Counted from the stretch's first letter, positions 16,952 through 25,396 are shown. The stretch is 64,000 nucleotides of DNA from Nitrogeniibacter aestuarii (GCF_017309585.1 NZ_CP071321.1:4112001-4176000); one strand, 5' to 3'. Notes: generated by a model not told the origin, from the sequence alone. Program-made: numbers and translations.

Positions 16952-17772
16952 AGGCCGGGCTGCCCGAGCGCATCGTGTGCCTGTCCACCGAAACGGTGGA
17001 AGTGCTCTACGCGCTCGGCGAGGCGTCGCGCATTGCCGGTATCAGCGGCTTCACCGTGCGCCCCGCGCGGGCCCGGAAGGAAAAGCCCAAGGTCAGCGGT
17101 TTTTCCACCGCCAGGATTGATCGCATCCTCGCGGTGCGCCCGGATCTGGTGCTCGCGTTCTCCGACCTTCAGGCGGACATGTGCGCCGACCTGATTCGTG
17201 CCGGCGTGGCCGTGCACGTGTTCAACCACCGGAGCGTCGAGGGCATCTACGACATGATCCTGACCCTGGGACGCCTCGTTGATGCGACGACGCGAGCCCA
17301 GGACCTGGTGAACGACCTGAAAGAGCGCGTCAACAGGGCGGTGACCGAGGCCGCTCGGCGCATTGAACGCGCGGGTCGACGGCCCCGGGTGTATTTCGAA
17401 GAGTGGGATTCACCGCGCATTTGCGGCATCGGATGGGTCTCGGAGATCATCACCCTCGCAGGGGGTGAAGACATCTTTGCCGAACGATCACGCCTGGGCA
17501 ACGCGCGGGATCGCATCATTGCAGACGATGACGAAATCATCACCAAGGCGCCGGACGTGATCCTCGCATCCTGGTGCGGCAAGAAGGTCAGACCCGAAAG
17601 TATCGCCCAGCGCGAGGGTTGGTCAGCGGTCCCTGCCGTACAGCAGGGTCAGATCAGGGAAATCAAGTCCGCCATGATCCTGTCACCGGGGCCCGCGGCC
17701 ATCGAAGAAGGACTTGACGCGGTAGGTCGAGCCCTGAACGCCTGGGCGAAGACGGCCGATCAGTCGTCCTGA
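16948..17772 (+). CDS. BtuF-like cobalamin-binding protein without signal peptide
   Basis: The 274-residue product has the same class III binding-protein fold as BtuF: PERIVCLSTETVEVLYALGE, ISGFTVRPARARK, AVRPDLVLAFSDLQADMC. The start MKAGLPERIVCLS leaves no room for a signal peptide, so it should stay in the cytoplasm unless a much longer start is used. The start overlaps the btuF stop by 4 nt (ATGA). A conserved-looking YFEEWDSPRICGIGWVSEI segment suggests a ligand pocket different from BtuF. It may bind or shuttle a corrinoid intermediate inside the cell; this is inference. It overlaps the convergent protease gene by 13 bp. Confidence 0.8.
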   Translation: MKAGLPERIVCLSTETVEVLYALGEASRIAGISGFTVRPARARKEKPKVSGFSTARIDRILAVRPDLVLAFSDLQADMCADLIRAGVAVHVFNHRSVEGIYDMILTLGRLVDATTRAQDLVNDLKERVNRAVTEAARRIERAGRRPRVYFEEWDSPRICGIGWVSEIITLAGGEDIFAERSRLGNARDRIIADDDEIITKAPDVILASWCGKKVRPESIAQREGWSAVPAVQQGQIREIKSAMILSPGPAAIEEGLDAVGRALNAWAKTADQSS

Positions 17773-18911
17773 CCGATCTGGCATGCCTTGTAGTATTCAC
17801 GCCATGCCGGACGTGTTGCCCGCCACCACATGCCATCGAATCGCTTCGAAAGACCCGGCAGGGCCGGGCGCAGGTAATGGCTCGCCGCCGAGCGTTTGGT
17901 CTTGCGGATCGGCACTCGCGGTGCGACACGCAGGGCCACGAGGCGATCGGTCAGGGTCGGGTGCATGATGCCGCCGCTTTCGTCGCTGATGAGCGAACGC
18001 AGCAAACCGTTCTGCGGTAGTGCCTGAAAACCGGCGGCCACACCCATGCCCATGTCGCGGAAGGGGCGAATGGTCGGCCGCGGCGAGTGCTCAGCCTGCG
18101 CCATGACCTTTTCCCAGTAGTCCCCCTCGATGAATTCCGATTTCATGGCCACTTCGACCAGGGTATCGCCCAGCAACTTCGCGGTCACCACGCGGGAGGC
18201 CACGCGATCGGCTTCGTATTCTTCGAGATGATTGAGTTCCAGCGCTTTCATGATGCCGGCTTCGGCCCAGGGGGTCAGCAGCCATGTCAGCAGGCGCGCG
18301 CTGGCGCTGCCATCCGAAGCAATACGCTCGCAGACCCGGTGCCACCAGGCACGCAGGTGGGCATCCCAGGCCAGCGATCCGTGACGCTGACGCACCAGAT
18401 GGGCCATTTCATGTGCCAGGATCGCCGTGAGCTGACGGGGCGAAATGCTGTGCACGAGCGGCAGACCGAGAACAAGCGTGGTTTCCATACGGCCCCAGAG
18501 CCCCTTGACCGGGCGCTGATGGACGGCGGCGTTCATGTCGGCGGTGATGCGAATGCGGTCGACCATGGGCGCCGACATGCGACGCGCAAGGTTGTCCACC
18601 AGCATGTGCAGAGACGGCGCCTTGTCACGATCCAGCCGCACCCCTTCGGGACGTGGCGCAGGGATCACGAGCCAGGTGTAGATCCTGAACGTGGACCACC
18701 CCAGGAAGAAGGTGATCGACAGGTGGAGCAGCATTTCGCCCAGGCTCATGGCCCACTCACCGAAAATCAGCAGATAGACGCCGATGGCGCACAGCAGCGC
18801 GCACATCAGACCGATGGCGGCAAAAACGCCCAGACCCAAAGCAGCCCGCCGGCTCAATTGCCGGGCGAGTTTGCGTACAGTCTTCGCGGAACGGGGGCGG
18901 ATGGTGTCCAT
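17760..18911 (-). CDS. M48-family membrane metalloprotease
   Basis: The 383-residue protein has two N-terminal transmembrane segments (about 25-50 and 58-82) and a zincin domain with HEMAH near residue 167. A third zinc ligand is probable in LEEYEADRVA (about residue 232). The architecture resembles HtpX/M48 proteases that degrade damaged membrane or periplasmic proteins. The ATG at 18911 shares its A with the stop codon of a 43-codon micro-ORF just upstream (TGATG), which suggests translational coupling; a TTG one codon earlier is the alternative start. No strong ribosome site is visible, consistent with coupling. Convergent with the BtuF-like gene. Confidence 0.85.
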   Translation of the reverse strand: MDTIRPRSAKTVRKLARQLSRRAALGLGVFAAIGLMCALLCAIGVYLLIFGEWAMSLGEMLLHLSITFFLGWSTFRIYTWLVIPAPRPEGVRLDRDKAPSLHMLVDNLARRMSAPMVDRIRITADMNAAVHQRPVKGLWGRMETTLVLGLPLVHSISPRQLTAILAHEMAHLVRQRHGSLAWDAHLRAWWHRVCERIASDGSASARLLTWLLTPWAEAGIMKALELNHLEEYEADRVASRVVTAKLLGDTLVEVAMKSEFIEGDYWEKVMAQAEHSPRPTIRPFRDMGMGVAAGFQALPQNGLLRSLISDESGGIMHPTLTDRLVALRVAPRVPIRKTKRSAASHYLRPALPGLSKRFDGMWWRATRPAWREYYKACQIGQDD

Positions 18912-19042
18912 CAATCAAACAGCCGATAAAGGATGAGCGCACTGTAGACGATCAAACCGGCAAGAAAAATACACCAAAGGTAATAGGCTAACGTGAACAA
19001 AACCCCGTTTTTCGATGCCAAATAACTATGACATTTGAGCAT
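18911..19042 (-). CDS. Candidate 43-residue single-pass membrane protein, coupled to the M48 protease
   Basis: This short frame begins with ATG at 19042-19040 and ends with TGA at 18913-18911, overlapping the protease ATG by one base. The product starts MLKCHSYLASKNG and then has one strongly hydrophobic helix (LFTLAYYLWCIFLAGLIVYS) ending ALILYRLFD. A membrane segment in exactly the frame that ends on the protease start is unlikely by chance, but no clear ribosome site precedes the ATG and a TTG at 19021 could be used instead. I do not recognise a family. It could be an adaptor or inhibitor of the protease (inference). Confidence 0.45.
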   Translation of the reverse strand: MLKCHSYLASKNGVLFTLAYYLWCIFLAGLIVYSALILYRLFD

Positions 19043-19135
19043 TACAAGCCACGGCAAGGGTTACACCCGTTTGGTATGCACAGGATATAACGGCAAAAAT
19101 GCCTATTAAATCAAGGCGGTAATTTGTCACAGCAG

Positions 19136-19165
19136 ACGAAAGAACGGGACGCTCCCTGCGTCCCG
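19136..19165 (-). terminator. Terminator of leuA
   Basis: On the minus strand, CGGGACGC-AGGGA-GCGTCCCG is followed by TTCTTTC, 20 bp after the leuA stop codon. Confidence 0.75.
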
Positions 19166-19185
19166 CCCTGTTGACCGAGGCCGAC

Positions 19186-20883
19186 TCAGGCACTCAGGTG
19201 CTGCTGCGAGGCGACCGGCTGGCGCTGATGCGTGAGCTGATGGACGGCCGACACGATGGCACGAATGGACGCCGTCACGATATTGCCATCAATACCCACG
19301 CCGAAAACGCCGCCCGGCACGTCATCGGACGCCAGCTCGATGAACGCCACGGCGCGCGCATCCGACCCCTTGCCGAGACTGTGCTCTTCATAGCTGAGCA
19401 GGCTCGCCTCGGGCATGAGTGCATGCAAGGCGGCGTCGATGGGCCCATTGCCCACGCCACGCAAGGTCTGCCGCACGCCCGCCCGCGTTACGGTAAGGCT
19501 GATGCCCTGCTGATCGCCGTGCTCGAACAGGTGGTGTTCGACGTAAGCCACACCTTCCTGAGTGGACAGATAGGTCGACTCGAATATCTGCCAGAGACCC
19601 GCAGCTTTCATCTCGCGACCGGTGGCGTCCGTGGCGGCCTGTACGATGCTCGAGAACGCGACCTGCATGCGTCGGGGCATGGCAAGCCCGTATTCGCTTT
19701 CGAGCAGATAGGCGATGCCGCCTTTACCCGACTGGCTGTTGACGCGAATGACCGACTCGTAACTCCGACCCAGATCGGCAGGGTCCACCGGCAAGTAGGG
19801 CACTTCCCAGAGCGCCCCCGCCTGCTGGACCGAGAGTCCTTTCTTGATGGCGTCCTGATGCGAGCCGGAAAAAGCGGTAAACACAAGATCGCCGACGTAG
19901 GGATGGCGCGGATGAACGGGCAGCTGGGTGCAGTGCTCAACCGTGCGTGCGATCTCGTTGATGCGTGAAAAATCGAGCTGCGGGCTGACGCCCTGCGAGT
20001 AGAGATTGAGTGCGAGAGTCACGAGGTCCACATTGCCGGTGCGCTCGCCGTGGCCGAAAAGACATCCCTCGATCCGGTCCGCACCGGCCATGACGGCCAG
20101 TTCCGCCGCGGCCACGGCGGTCCCGCGGTCGTTGTGCGGATGAACGGAGATGACCACCGAATCGCGGCGATCGATATGACGACACACCCACTCGATCTGG
20201 TCGGCATACATATTGGGCGTGCTCATCTCCACCGTGGCCGGCAGGTTGATGATGCACGGACGTTCCGGCGTCGGCGCCCATTCGGCAATCACCGCGTTGC
20301 ATACCTCGACGGCAAAATCGAGCTCGGTGCCCGAAAACACCTCGGGGCTGTACTGAAAGACAAACTCGGTCTCAGGCTGCGCCTCGGCAAGCTCGCGGAT
20401 GAGACGGGCATGATCGACGGCGATCTGCTTGACCCCGGCCCTGTCCTGCCCGAATACGATCTGGCGGAAGTTGGGCGCCGTGGCGTTGTAAAAGTGAATG
20501 ATCGCCCGGCGCGCACCGCGTACCGACTCGAAGGTGCGCCGGACGAGGTGCTCGCGCGCCTGGGTCAGCACCTCGATGGTGACATCGTCCGGCACGTGAT
20601 CGCCGTCGATGAGTTCGCGCACGAAGTCGAAATCGGTCTGGCTGGCGGCCGGGAAAGCGACTTCGATTTCCTTGAAACCGATCGCAACGAGCATCTTGAA
20701 CATGCGCATCTTGCGCTCGCTGTCCATGGGCTCGAAAAGCGCCTGGTTTCCATCGCGCAGATCGGTACTCATCCAGATCGGTGCGCGCTCGATGCGCCGG
20801 TCCGGCCAGCTGCGGTCGGTCAAGGTCTGCCCGCCCGGGAAGGGGTTGAAGGGGCGGTATTTCTGGTTCGGTTGTTTCAACAT
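19186..20883 (-). CDS. leuA: 2-isopropylmalate synthase (long, TIGR00970-type LeuA)
   Basis: LeuA condenses acetyl-CoA with 2-ketoisovalerate, the first committed step of leucine synthesis. The 565-residue length and the start RYPFNPF-like block followed by MSTDLRDGNQALFEPM place it in the yeast/actinobacterial branch, not the 520-residue enterobacterial type. Metal-binding and catalytic blocks include VSVHPHNDRGTAVAA and GCLFGHGERTGNVDLVTLA. The C-terminal ~150 residues form the LeuA dimer/regulatory domain that binds leucine for feedback inhibition. GGAG lies 7 nt before the ATG. The 365-bp upstream region holds two candidate leader ORFs and strong hairpins, so attenuation is plausible. Confidence 0.95.
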   Translation of the reverse strand: MLKQPNQKYRPFNPFPGGQTLTDRSWPDRRIERAPIWMSTDLRDGNQALFEPMDSERKMRMFKMLVAIGFKEIEVAFPAASQTDFDFVRELIDGDHVPDDVTIEVLTQAREHLVRRTFESVRGARRAIIHFYNATAPNFRQIVFGQDRAGVKQIAVDHARLIRELAEAQPETEFVFQYSPEVFSGTELDFAVEVCNAVIAEWAPTPERPCIINLPATVEMSTPNMYADQIEWVCRHIDRRDSVVISVHPHNDRGTAVAAAELAVMAGADRIEGCLFGHGERTGNVDLVTLALNLYSQGVSPQLDFSRINEIARTVEHCTQLPVHPRHPYVGDLVFTAFSGSHQDAIKKGLSVQQAGALWEVPYLPVDPADLGRSYESVIRVNSQSGKGGIAYLLESEYGLAMPRRMQVAFSSIVQAATDATGREMKAAGLWQIFESTYLSTQEGVAYVEHHLFEHGDQQGISLTVTRAGVRQTLRGVGNGPIDAALHALMPEASLLSYEEHSLGKGSDARAVAFIELASDDVPGGVFGVGIDGNIVTASIRAIVSAVHQLTHQRQPVASQQHLSA

Positions 20884-20899
20884 GGGATGCTCCAGTCAG

Positions 20900-21001
20900 T
20901 CAGTGATCGTCTAATGCGGCGCGCAGACAACCGGGCAGGCCTGATCCCTCGGCCCGGTTGCCGGTCGGCAGTCGTAGAACGGTCATCACTGAGTGGCACA
21001 T
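20900..21001 (-). CDS. Candidate leader peptide ORF immediately upstream of leuA
   Basis: A 33-codon frame begins MCHSVMTVLRLPTGN and ends TGA 17 nt before the leuA start. It has a good GGGAG site 8 nt before its ATG. Near its start lies VLRLP with the rare leucine codon CTA, and further on a TTA codon. Inside it, CAACCGGGC (+ strand complement GCCCGGTTG) forms a 9-bp hairpin. These traits fit a ribosome-mediated leucine attenuator, but no terminator T run is visible. Confidence 0.35.
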   Translation of the reverse strand: MCHSVMTVLRLPTGNRAEGSGLPGCLRAALDDH

Positions 21002-21089
21002 GGAAACACTCCCATCGAAATCGGGACGCACGAAAAGCGTCATTCCCCTCTCGGGGTCTTTGAAACAAACAGCAGGAAGGGGAAAGGAA

Positions 21090-21188
21090 TTAGCTGCGCG
21101 AGACGCGCAGCAGCAGGCCCAGACCGGCGAATGCGGTCGTGGAGAACGCCAGAAGCGTGGCGAAGGAGCGGGACTGCTGCGTAGTCAT
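21090..21188 (-). CDS. Candidate leucine-rich leader peptide upstream of leuA
   Basis: A 32-codon frame begins MTTQQSRSFATLLAFS and ends GLGLLLRVSRS, with three consecutive leucine codons (all CTG) seven codons before the stop. After the stop come CCCC-GAGA-GGGG and GACGC..GCGTC hairpins. The position 207 nt upstream of leuA and the clustered leucines suit an attenuator leader. The ribosome site is weak, so this is an alternative to, or a partner of, the second leader frame. Confidence 0.35.
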   Translation of the reverse strand: MTTQQSRSFATLLAFSTTAFAGLGLLLRVSRS

Positions 21189-21248
21189 GCGTGTGAAACT
21201 ACCGGCAGGCGGGCGCTCCTGTCAAGCACTCCGCTGCCGATCGGCACA

Positions 21249-21569
21249 TCAACCGTGCCAGACGTCCATCAGCGGCCCCACCCGGAAGCCACTGAGCATC
21301 GGCTGAGAATCGAGCCAGGACGAGACCGAGGTGCGCTGCGCTTCGGTGACCGAGCCGCGCTGGCTGGAGCACACGAAGCCGGCGTCGGCCCAGCCGGCGA
21401 ACACCAGGCCTTCAGGCATCACGGCTTCGGAGAAAAAACGGTCGAAGAATCCGTCCATCTGGGCTTCGTTCGCTTTGGCGTCAAATGACAGGTCCACTTC
21501 AAAGCCCAGCTCGCGGAATTCACCCACAAACAGCTTCTTCCTCAATCGGCGGCTACGTGTTTTGGACAT
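21249..21569 (-). CDS. yggL: YggL-family protein (DUF469), 50S ribosome-associated
   Basis: The 106-residue protein starts MSKTRSRRLRKKLFVGEFRELGFEV, nearly matching the E. coli YggL N-terminus, and ends FRVGPLMDVWHG where YggL ends ELFDVWWD. YggL binds the large ribosomal subunit and affects its assembly or recycling. The start at 21569 is favoured by GGAGAG 6 nt upstream; five further upstream codons are open but lack this signal. It is transcribed alone, upstream of leuA. Confidence 0.88.
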   Translation of the reverse strand: MSKTRSRRLRKKLFVGEFRELGFEVDLSFDAKANEAQMDGFFDRFFSEAVMPEGLVFAGWADAGFVCSSQRGSVTEAQRTSVSSWLDSQPMLSGFRVGPLMDVWHG

Positions 21570-21638
21570 GTTGACTCTCCTCATTGTGCGCCGGCCAATC
21601 GGACTGCACCGGGCAAAAGGGACCAGAGCCTACACGAT

Positions 21639-23006
21639 TCATGCGGCGAGCGCCGCCGCTTCCGGATCGACGGCGATGAGACGATGCAAGGAGCGCTTGA
21701 GTGCGGCGAAGCATTCGGCGTCGATGGCCGTGCCCACATTTTCGGCCATCATGTCGAGCGCCTTGGGCAGCGGAATCGCGCCCCGATAGGGGCGTTCGGC
21801 GGTGATGGCATCGAAGATGTCGGCCGTCGTGATGATGCGGGTTTCGAGCGAAATCTGCTCACCCGAGAGCCCGTGCGGATAGCCTTTTCCGTCGAGCCGC
21901 TCATGGTGCGCGCCCGAGATGACGGCCAGCTCCCGGAATGCGGGAATCCGGCAGAGAATCTCCTCGGTATAGGCGGCGTGCATCTGCACCGCATGCCATT
22001 CGTCGCTATCCAGCTTGCCCGGCTTGTCGAGAATGAGATTGCTCACGCCCAGCTTGCCCACGTCGTGCAGCAGCGCCCCGCGCTTGAGCCAGCGACGTCG
22101 CGCCTCGGGCAGCCCCATGGCCTCGGCGATCACATCGGTATAGAGCGCCACCCGGGCACTGTGCCCGGCGGTGTAGGGGCTTTTGGCATCGACCACCTCG
22201 CCAAAGGCCACGGCGATCTCGTCCAGATAGTCCTCGTCGAGAGCCACTTCCGCCTGCCCGGGTTCCAGCTCGAACACCGCACGATCGATCTCGGGGCTGC
22301 GCAACATGGTCCAGAAAGCCCCGTCCCGCGCCACCGAGCGGAAGGCGTCGACAAGCGCCGGGTCAAACCAGGCACCCGCGCGGGCGGTGGCTTCTTCGAG
22401 CGCTGCGTGGTCGCCTTCGGACATGAAGAACACATCGATCACCTGCGACAGCAGCGCAATCTGAGAGTACAGCGGAATTTCGGTCCTGATCCGCTGGCCG
22501 GGCCGACCCGTGCCGTCCCAGTGTTCGTCAAGACAATGAATCCCTTCCGCCACGGCCTCGCTGAAACGCAGCCGCCGCGCAATATCGGCGCCGCGCTGAC
22601 AGCGGGTCTGAATCAGTTCCTGGGCAATGTCATCGCCTTCGCGGAAGATCGTGAAGATCGCCCTGAAACGATCGGCAAGGTTGGCCCCCAGGCCCGTGTG
22701 CCCGATCACGAAGTTCAGCACCTTCGGCAGCGAACCGTTCACGAGCTTGAAGTCGCGCTTGAAGCTCAGGTCGTCCGCCAGATAGAGCTCACAGATCCGC
22801 GCCGCGTTGGAGCTGCACCCCAGATCCTTCAGCAGCAGGGTGTAGTACAGCTCGCGCATCTCCTGCTCCGGCAGCATCAGCTCGCGGCCGATGTGCGTAC
22901 CGATCCAGCAGCAGCGCACGCAATGACCGGCCGGTTGCCCCTCGGTCATATCAAGGGCGTAACTGAGCGAACCGATCAGTTGAGACAGCTTGAGCGAATT
23001 GGGCAT
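21639..23006 (-). CDS. HD-GYP domain protein with a degenerate N-terminal HD copy
   Basis: The 455-residue cytoplasmic protein has a canonical C-terminal HD-GYP domain: H in TAGHSARVALY, HD in ALLHDVGKLGV, then AHHERLDGKGYPHGLSG and the D in IFDAITAERPYR. HD-GYP enzymes hydrolyse cyclic di-GMP. The N-terminal half resembles a second, decayed copy: GHCVRCCWIG, then LLKDLGCSSNA in place of LLHDIGK, then LDEHWDGTGRP. No sensor or membrane segment is present. The two halves may form an internal dimer with one active site. Its promoter region is the short gap at 23007-23082. Confidence 0.88.
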   Translation of the reverse strand: MPNSLKLSQLIGSLSYALDMTEGQPAGHCVRCCWIGTHIGRELMLPEQEMRELYYTLLLKDLGCSSNAARICELYLADDLSFKRDFKLVNGSLPKVLNFVIGHTGLGANLADRFRAIFTIFREGDDIAQELIQTRCQRGADIARRLRFSEAVAEGIHCLDEHWDGTGRPGQRIRTEIPLYSQIALLSQVIDVFFMSEGDHAALEEATARAGAWFDPALVDAFRSVARDGAFWTMLRSPEIDRAVFELEPGQAEVALDEDYLDEIAVAFGEVVDAKSPYTAGHSARVALYTDVIAEAMGLPEARRRWLKRGALLHDVGKLGVSNLILDKPGKLDSDEWHAVQMHAAYTEEILCRIPAFRELAVISGAHHERLDGKGYPHGLSGEQISLETRIITTADIFDAITAERPYRGAIPLPKALDMMAENVGTAIDAECFAALKRSLHRLIAVDPEAAALAA

Positions 23007-23082
23007 GGCGTGGGCTCCGGGACATCCTGGAGCGAGGGCTCCGATATCTCATGAACGGGGCCGGACGATCATTCTTGAACGC

Positions 23083-24309
23083 TCATGTGGTCGGAACGTG
23101 ACGTACGACACGCCCTTCACGAATCGGCAGATTGGCCATCGCCGCCAGCGCGGCCAGCACCATGTCGGCGTACCACATCCACTGGAAATCACCGTGAGCG
23201 CTGATGGCGATCCCCCCGAGCCATGCGCCCAGAAAGCCACCGATCTGATGAGTGAAAATGGTGAGCCCGAACAGGGTGGCGAGATACCGTGAGCCATGGA
23301 GCTTGCCCACCAGCGAAGCCGTGGGCGGTACGGTCGCCAGCCAGGTAAAGCCCAGCCCGACAGCGAACAGGTAGAAGGTCAGTTCGGTTTTCGGGGCCAT
23401 CAGGTAGATCGCGACCAGCACGGCACGCGAGCCATACATCCAGAACAGTACGTGCTTGCTTCGATAGCGTTGCACGCACCAGCCCGCATACAGGCTGCCG
23501 GCAATATTCGACAGACCGATGATGCCCAGTGACCAGCTGGCCACCGACGGCGGCAGGCCGCACAGCCCCACCTCCCCCGGCAGATGCGTGACCAGAAACG
23601 CGATGTGGAAACCGCAGGTGAAGAAGCCGGCGTGCAAGAGCAGATAACTGCGGTCGGCAAAGGCGTCCTTGAGCGCAGCCTTCATGCCGCGATCGACGGT
23701 CGTGCCCACGGCCGATGGCGAGGTGTCCGGTGCCGGCGTGCGCAGCACCCGCGCCAGGGGCAGCGCCGTGATGACGATGAGGGCCATCGCCCACATGGCG
23801 CCCATCCAGCCGATCATCGCGATGAAGGCCTGCATGAGCGGCGCGAAAATGAACTGCCCAAAAGAGCCACCCGCGTTGATGGCGCCGGAGGCCATGCCAC
23901 GATACTGCTCGGGCACCCGCGAGACGGCCGCACCCAGCAGCACCGCCAGACTGCTGGCCCCGGCACCGCCGGCCAGGAGCACGCCCACCGTGATCGACAA
24001 GGTCAGGCCGGTATGGGCCCATGGCGTCAGGGCCGCCCCGAGCGCCATGCAGATAACCCCCGCCGCCAGGGCGCGCCCGGCACCATAACGGTCGGCGACC
24101 GCGCCGGCCAGGGGTTGAACCGCCCCCCAGGACAGCTGCGCCACCGCCATCACCAGGCTGATGGTCGTGATGCCCAGACCGGTCGAGGTGTTGAGCGGCG
24201 AGACAAACAGCCCGAGGGACAGACGCCCGCCGTTGGTGATGGCCAGCAGTGCCGCGGCGGTGGCGGCCAGCATCCAGTAGGACCACTTCGGATCGTTGGA
24301 CATGCGCAT
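23083..24309 (-). CDS. Major facilitator superfamily transporter
   Basis: The 408-residue protein has 12 hydrophobic segments. The between-helix motif AGAVADRYGAGRALAAG (MFS motif A) follows helix 2, and a related YAGWCVQRYRSKHVLF motif lies mid-protein. The best start is the ATG at 24309, two bases after the marR stop, with GGAGAA inside the end of marR. The longer open frame upstream overlaps marR and is not supported. The pairing with MarR suggests an efflux or uptake system induced by a small aromatic or drug-like ligand. Substrate unknown. Confidence 0.9.
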   Translation of the reverse strand: MRMSNDPKWSYWMLAATAAALLAITNGGRLSLGLFVSPLNTSTGLGITTISLVMAVAQLSWGAVQPLAGAVADRYGAGRALAAGVICMALGAALTPWAHTGLTLSITVGVLLAGGAGASSLAVLLGAAVSRVPEQYRGMASGAINAGGSFGQFIFAPLMQAFIAMIGWMGAMWAMALIVITALPLARVLRTPAPDTSPSAVGTTVDRGMKAALKDAFADRSYLLLHAGFFTCGFHIAFLVTHLPGEVGLCGLPPSVASWSLGIIGLSNIAGSLYAGWCVQRYRSKHVLFWMYGSRAVLVAIYLMAPKTELTFYLFAVGLGFTWLATVPPTASLVGKLHGSRYLATLFGLTIFTHQIGGFLGAWLGGIAISAHGDFQWMWYADMVLAALAAMANLPIREGRVVRHVPTT

Positions 24310-24311
24310 GC

Positions 24312-24791
24312 TCAGTTCTCCGGCGACAGGGCAGGACGCAAGCGCTCGAGCGCTGCTTCGAGCTGCGCGTTGAGTTCGGCCGTGAAATCGCGACCCAGTA
24401 CCGTCTCGAGTGCCAGCTGGGCCTCCACCCACACCACCTGGGCCTGATCCCGCTTCTGGCGCCCGCTGTCGCTGAGCGCGTACAGGCGCTGACGGGCATC
24501 GTCGCTCGCATGACGCACGACCCATCCGGCTTCCACAAGGGGTTTGAGCGCCCGGGTCAGGGTGGTGCGATCCATGTCCATGCGTTCGGCCAGATGGAGC
24601 AGCGACTGAGGCGCCCGTGTCAGGTGCATGAGCAGGGAATACTGAGGCAGGCGCAGGCCGGCCTCGCGCAGATAGCCTTCGTAGAAAGCCGTCATCCGGC
24701 GGGTGAGCCGCCTTGCACGCGCGCCGGTGCACGGCAAAGGGGGCAGTGCTTTGCTCTCTTGTGCGGTGCCTGATGTCATGTGACCAACCAT
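24312..24791 (-). CDS. MarR-family transcriptional regulator
   Basis: The 159-residue protein has a winged helix-turn-helix: LPQYSLLMHLTRAPQSLLHLAE, recognition helix around MDRTTLTRALKPLVEAGWV and wing VRHASDDARQRLYALSDSG. It probably represses its own operon with the MFS gene, since a palindrome lies 6 bp upstream of its start. Ligands of MarR proteins are often phenolic compounds; the actual ligand is not deducible. Confidence 0.9.
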   Translation of the reverse strand: MVGHMTSGTAQESKALPPLPCTGARARRLTRRMTAFYEGYLREAGLRLPQYSLLMHLTRAPQSLLHLAERMDMDRTTLTRALKPLVEAGWVVRHASDDARQRLYALSDSGRQKRDQAQVVWVEAQLALETVLGRDFTAELNAQLEAALERLRPALSPEN

Positions 24792-24797
24792 CGAATT

Positions 24798-24813
24798 ACG
24801 TGTATATGCACGT
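24798..24813. promoter_or_regulatory. MarR-type operator
   Basis: The inverted repeat ACGTG-TATATG-CACGT lies 6 bp upstream of the marR ATG, next to a minus-strand TTATAA -10-like box. Position and symmetry fit autorepression by the MarR protein. Confidence 0.55.
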
Positions 24814-24847
24814 TATAAGATGCCGGGCCGACATGTGTCACGGCCAA

Positions 24848-25396
24848 TCAGGTGCTCATTTCGCGCCAGGTGTCCGGTGTGAGCGAAACGCAATCGCTGC
24901 CCGTGGTGACCATCATCTCGCCATCCTGCACGGTGATCTGCCACTGGCAGGTGCGCTCGACGCTCTTTGCCAGCTGTTTGACCGCCGCCTCCGGGAAGGC
25001 AATCACGTCGAGCTTGCGCACCCGCAGCAACTCCTTGCGTACGCCTTCCCACCACAGGCTCGATGTCGGTCCGCCGTAGGGATGAATCGTCACGCGATCG
25101 GCGCGACCGGCCGCCTTAAGCACACGACGCGCGTCCGGCTGACCCACATCGATCCAGTGCTGGATTCGCCCGTCCAGCGTCTTGATGCACAGGTCGGGTT
25201 CATCCGGCTCGCACAGCGCCGAAGTCATGTCGATGCCCTCATCGGCAATGCGGCCGAAGGCCAGCACCCGGGCGACCAGGCGCTCGTCGGTCTCGGACGG
25301 ATGACGTGCCAGCGTGAGCGCATGCTCGGCATAGTAGTGACGATCCAGATCCGAGATCTGGAGCTGGAACTTGAAGATGGTGGATTTGAGCGCCAT
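24848..25396 (-). CDS. yaeQ: YaeQ-family protein
   Basis: The 182-residue protein matches YaeQ throughout: start MALKSTIFKFQLQISDLDRH, then LTLARHPSETDERLVAR, LCEPDEPDLCIK, WIDVGQPDARR and TCQWQITVQDGEMMV. YaeQ has a PD-(D/E)XK nuclease-like fold and was originally reported as a multicopy suppressor of rfaH; its biochemical role remains unsettled. The internal ATG at 25396 is used because it gives the family-standard N-terminus, although neither candidate start has a good ribosome site. Confidence 0.88.
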   Translation of the reverse strand: MALKSTIFKFQLQISDLDRHYYAEHALTLARHPSETDERLVARVLAFGRIADEGIDMTSALCEPDEPDLCIKTLDGRIQHWIDVGQPDARRVLKAAGRADRVTIHPYGGPTSSLWWEGVRKELLRVRKLDVIAFPEAAVKQLAKSVERTCQWQITVQDGEMMVTTGSDCVSLTPDTWREMST

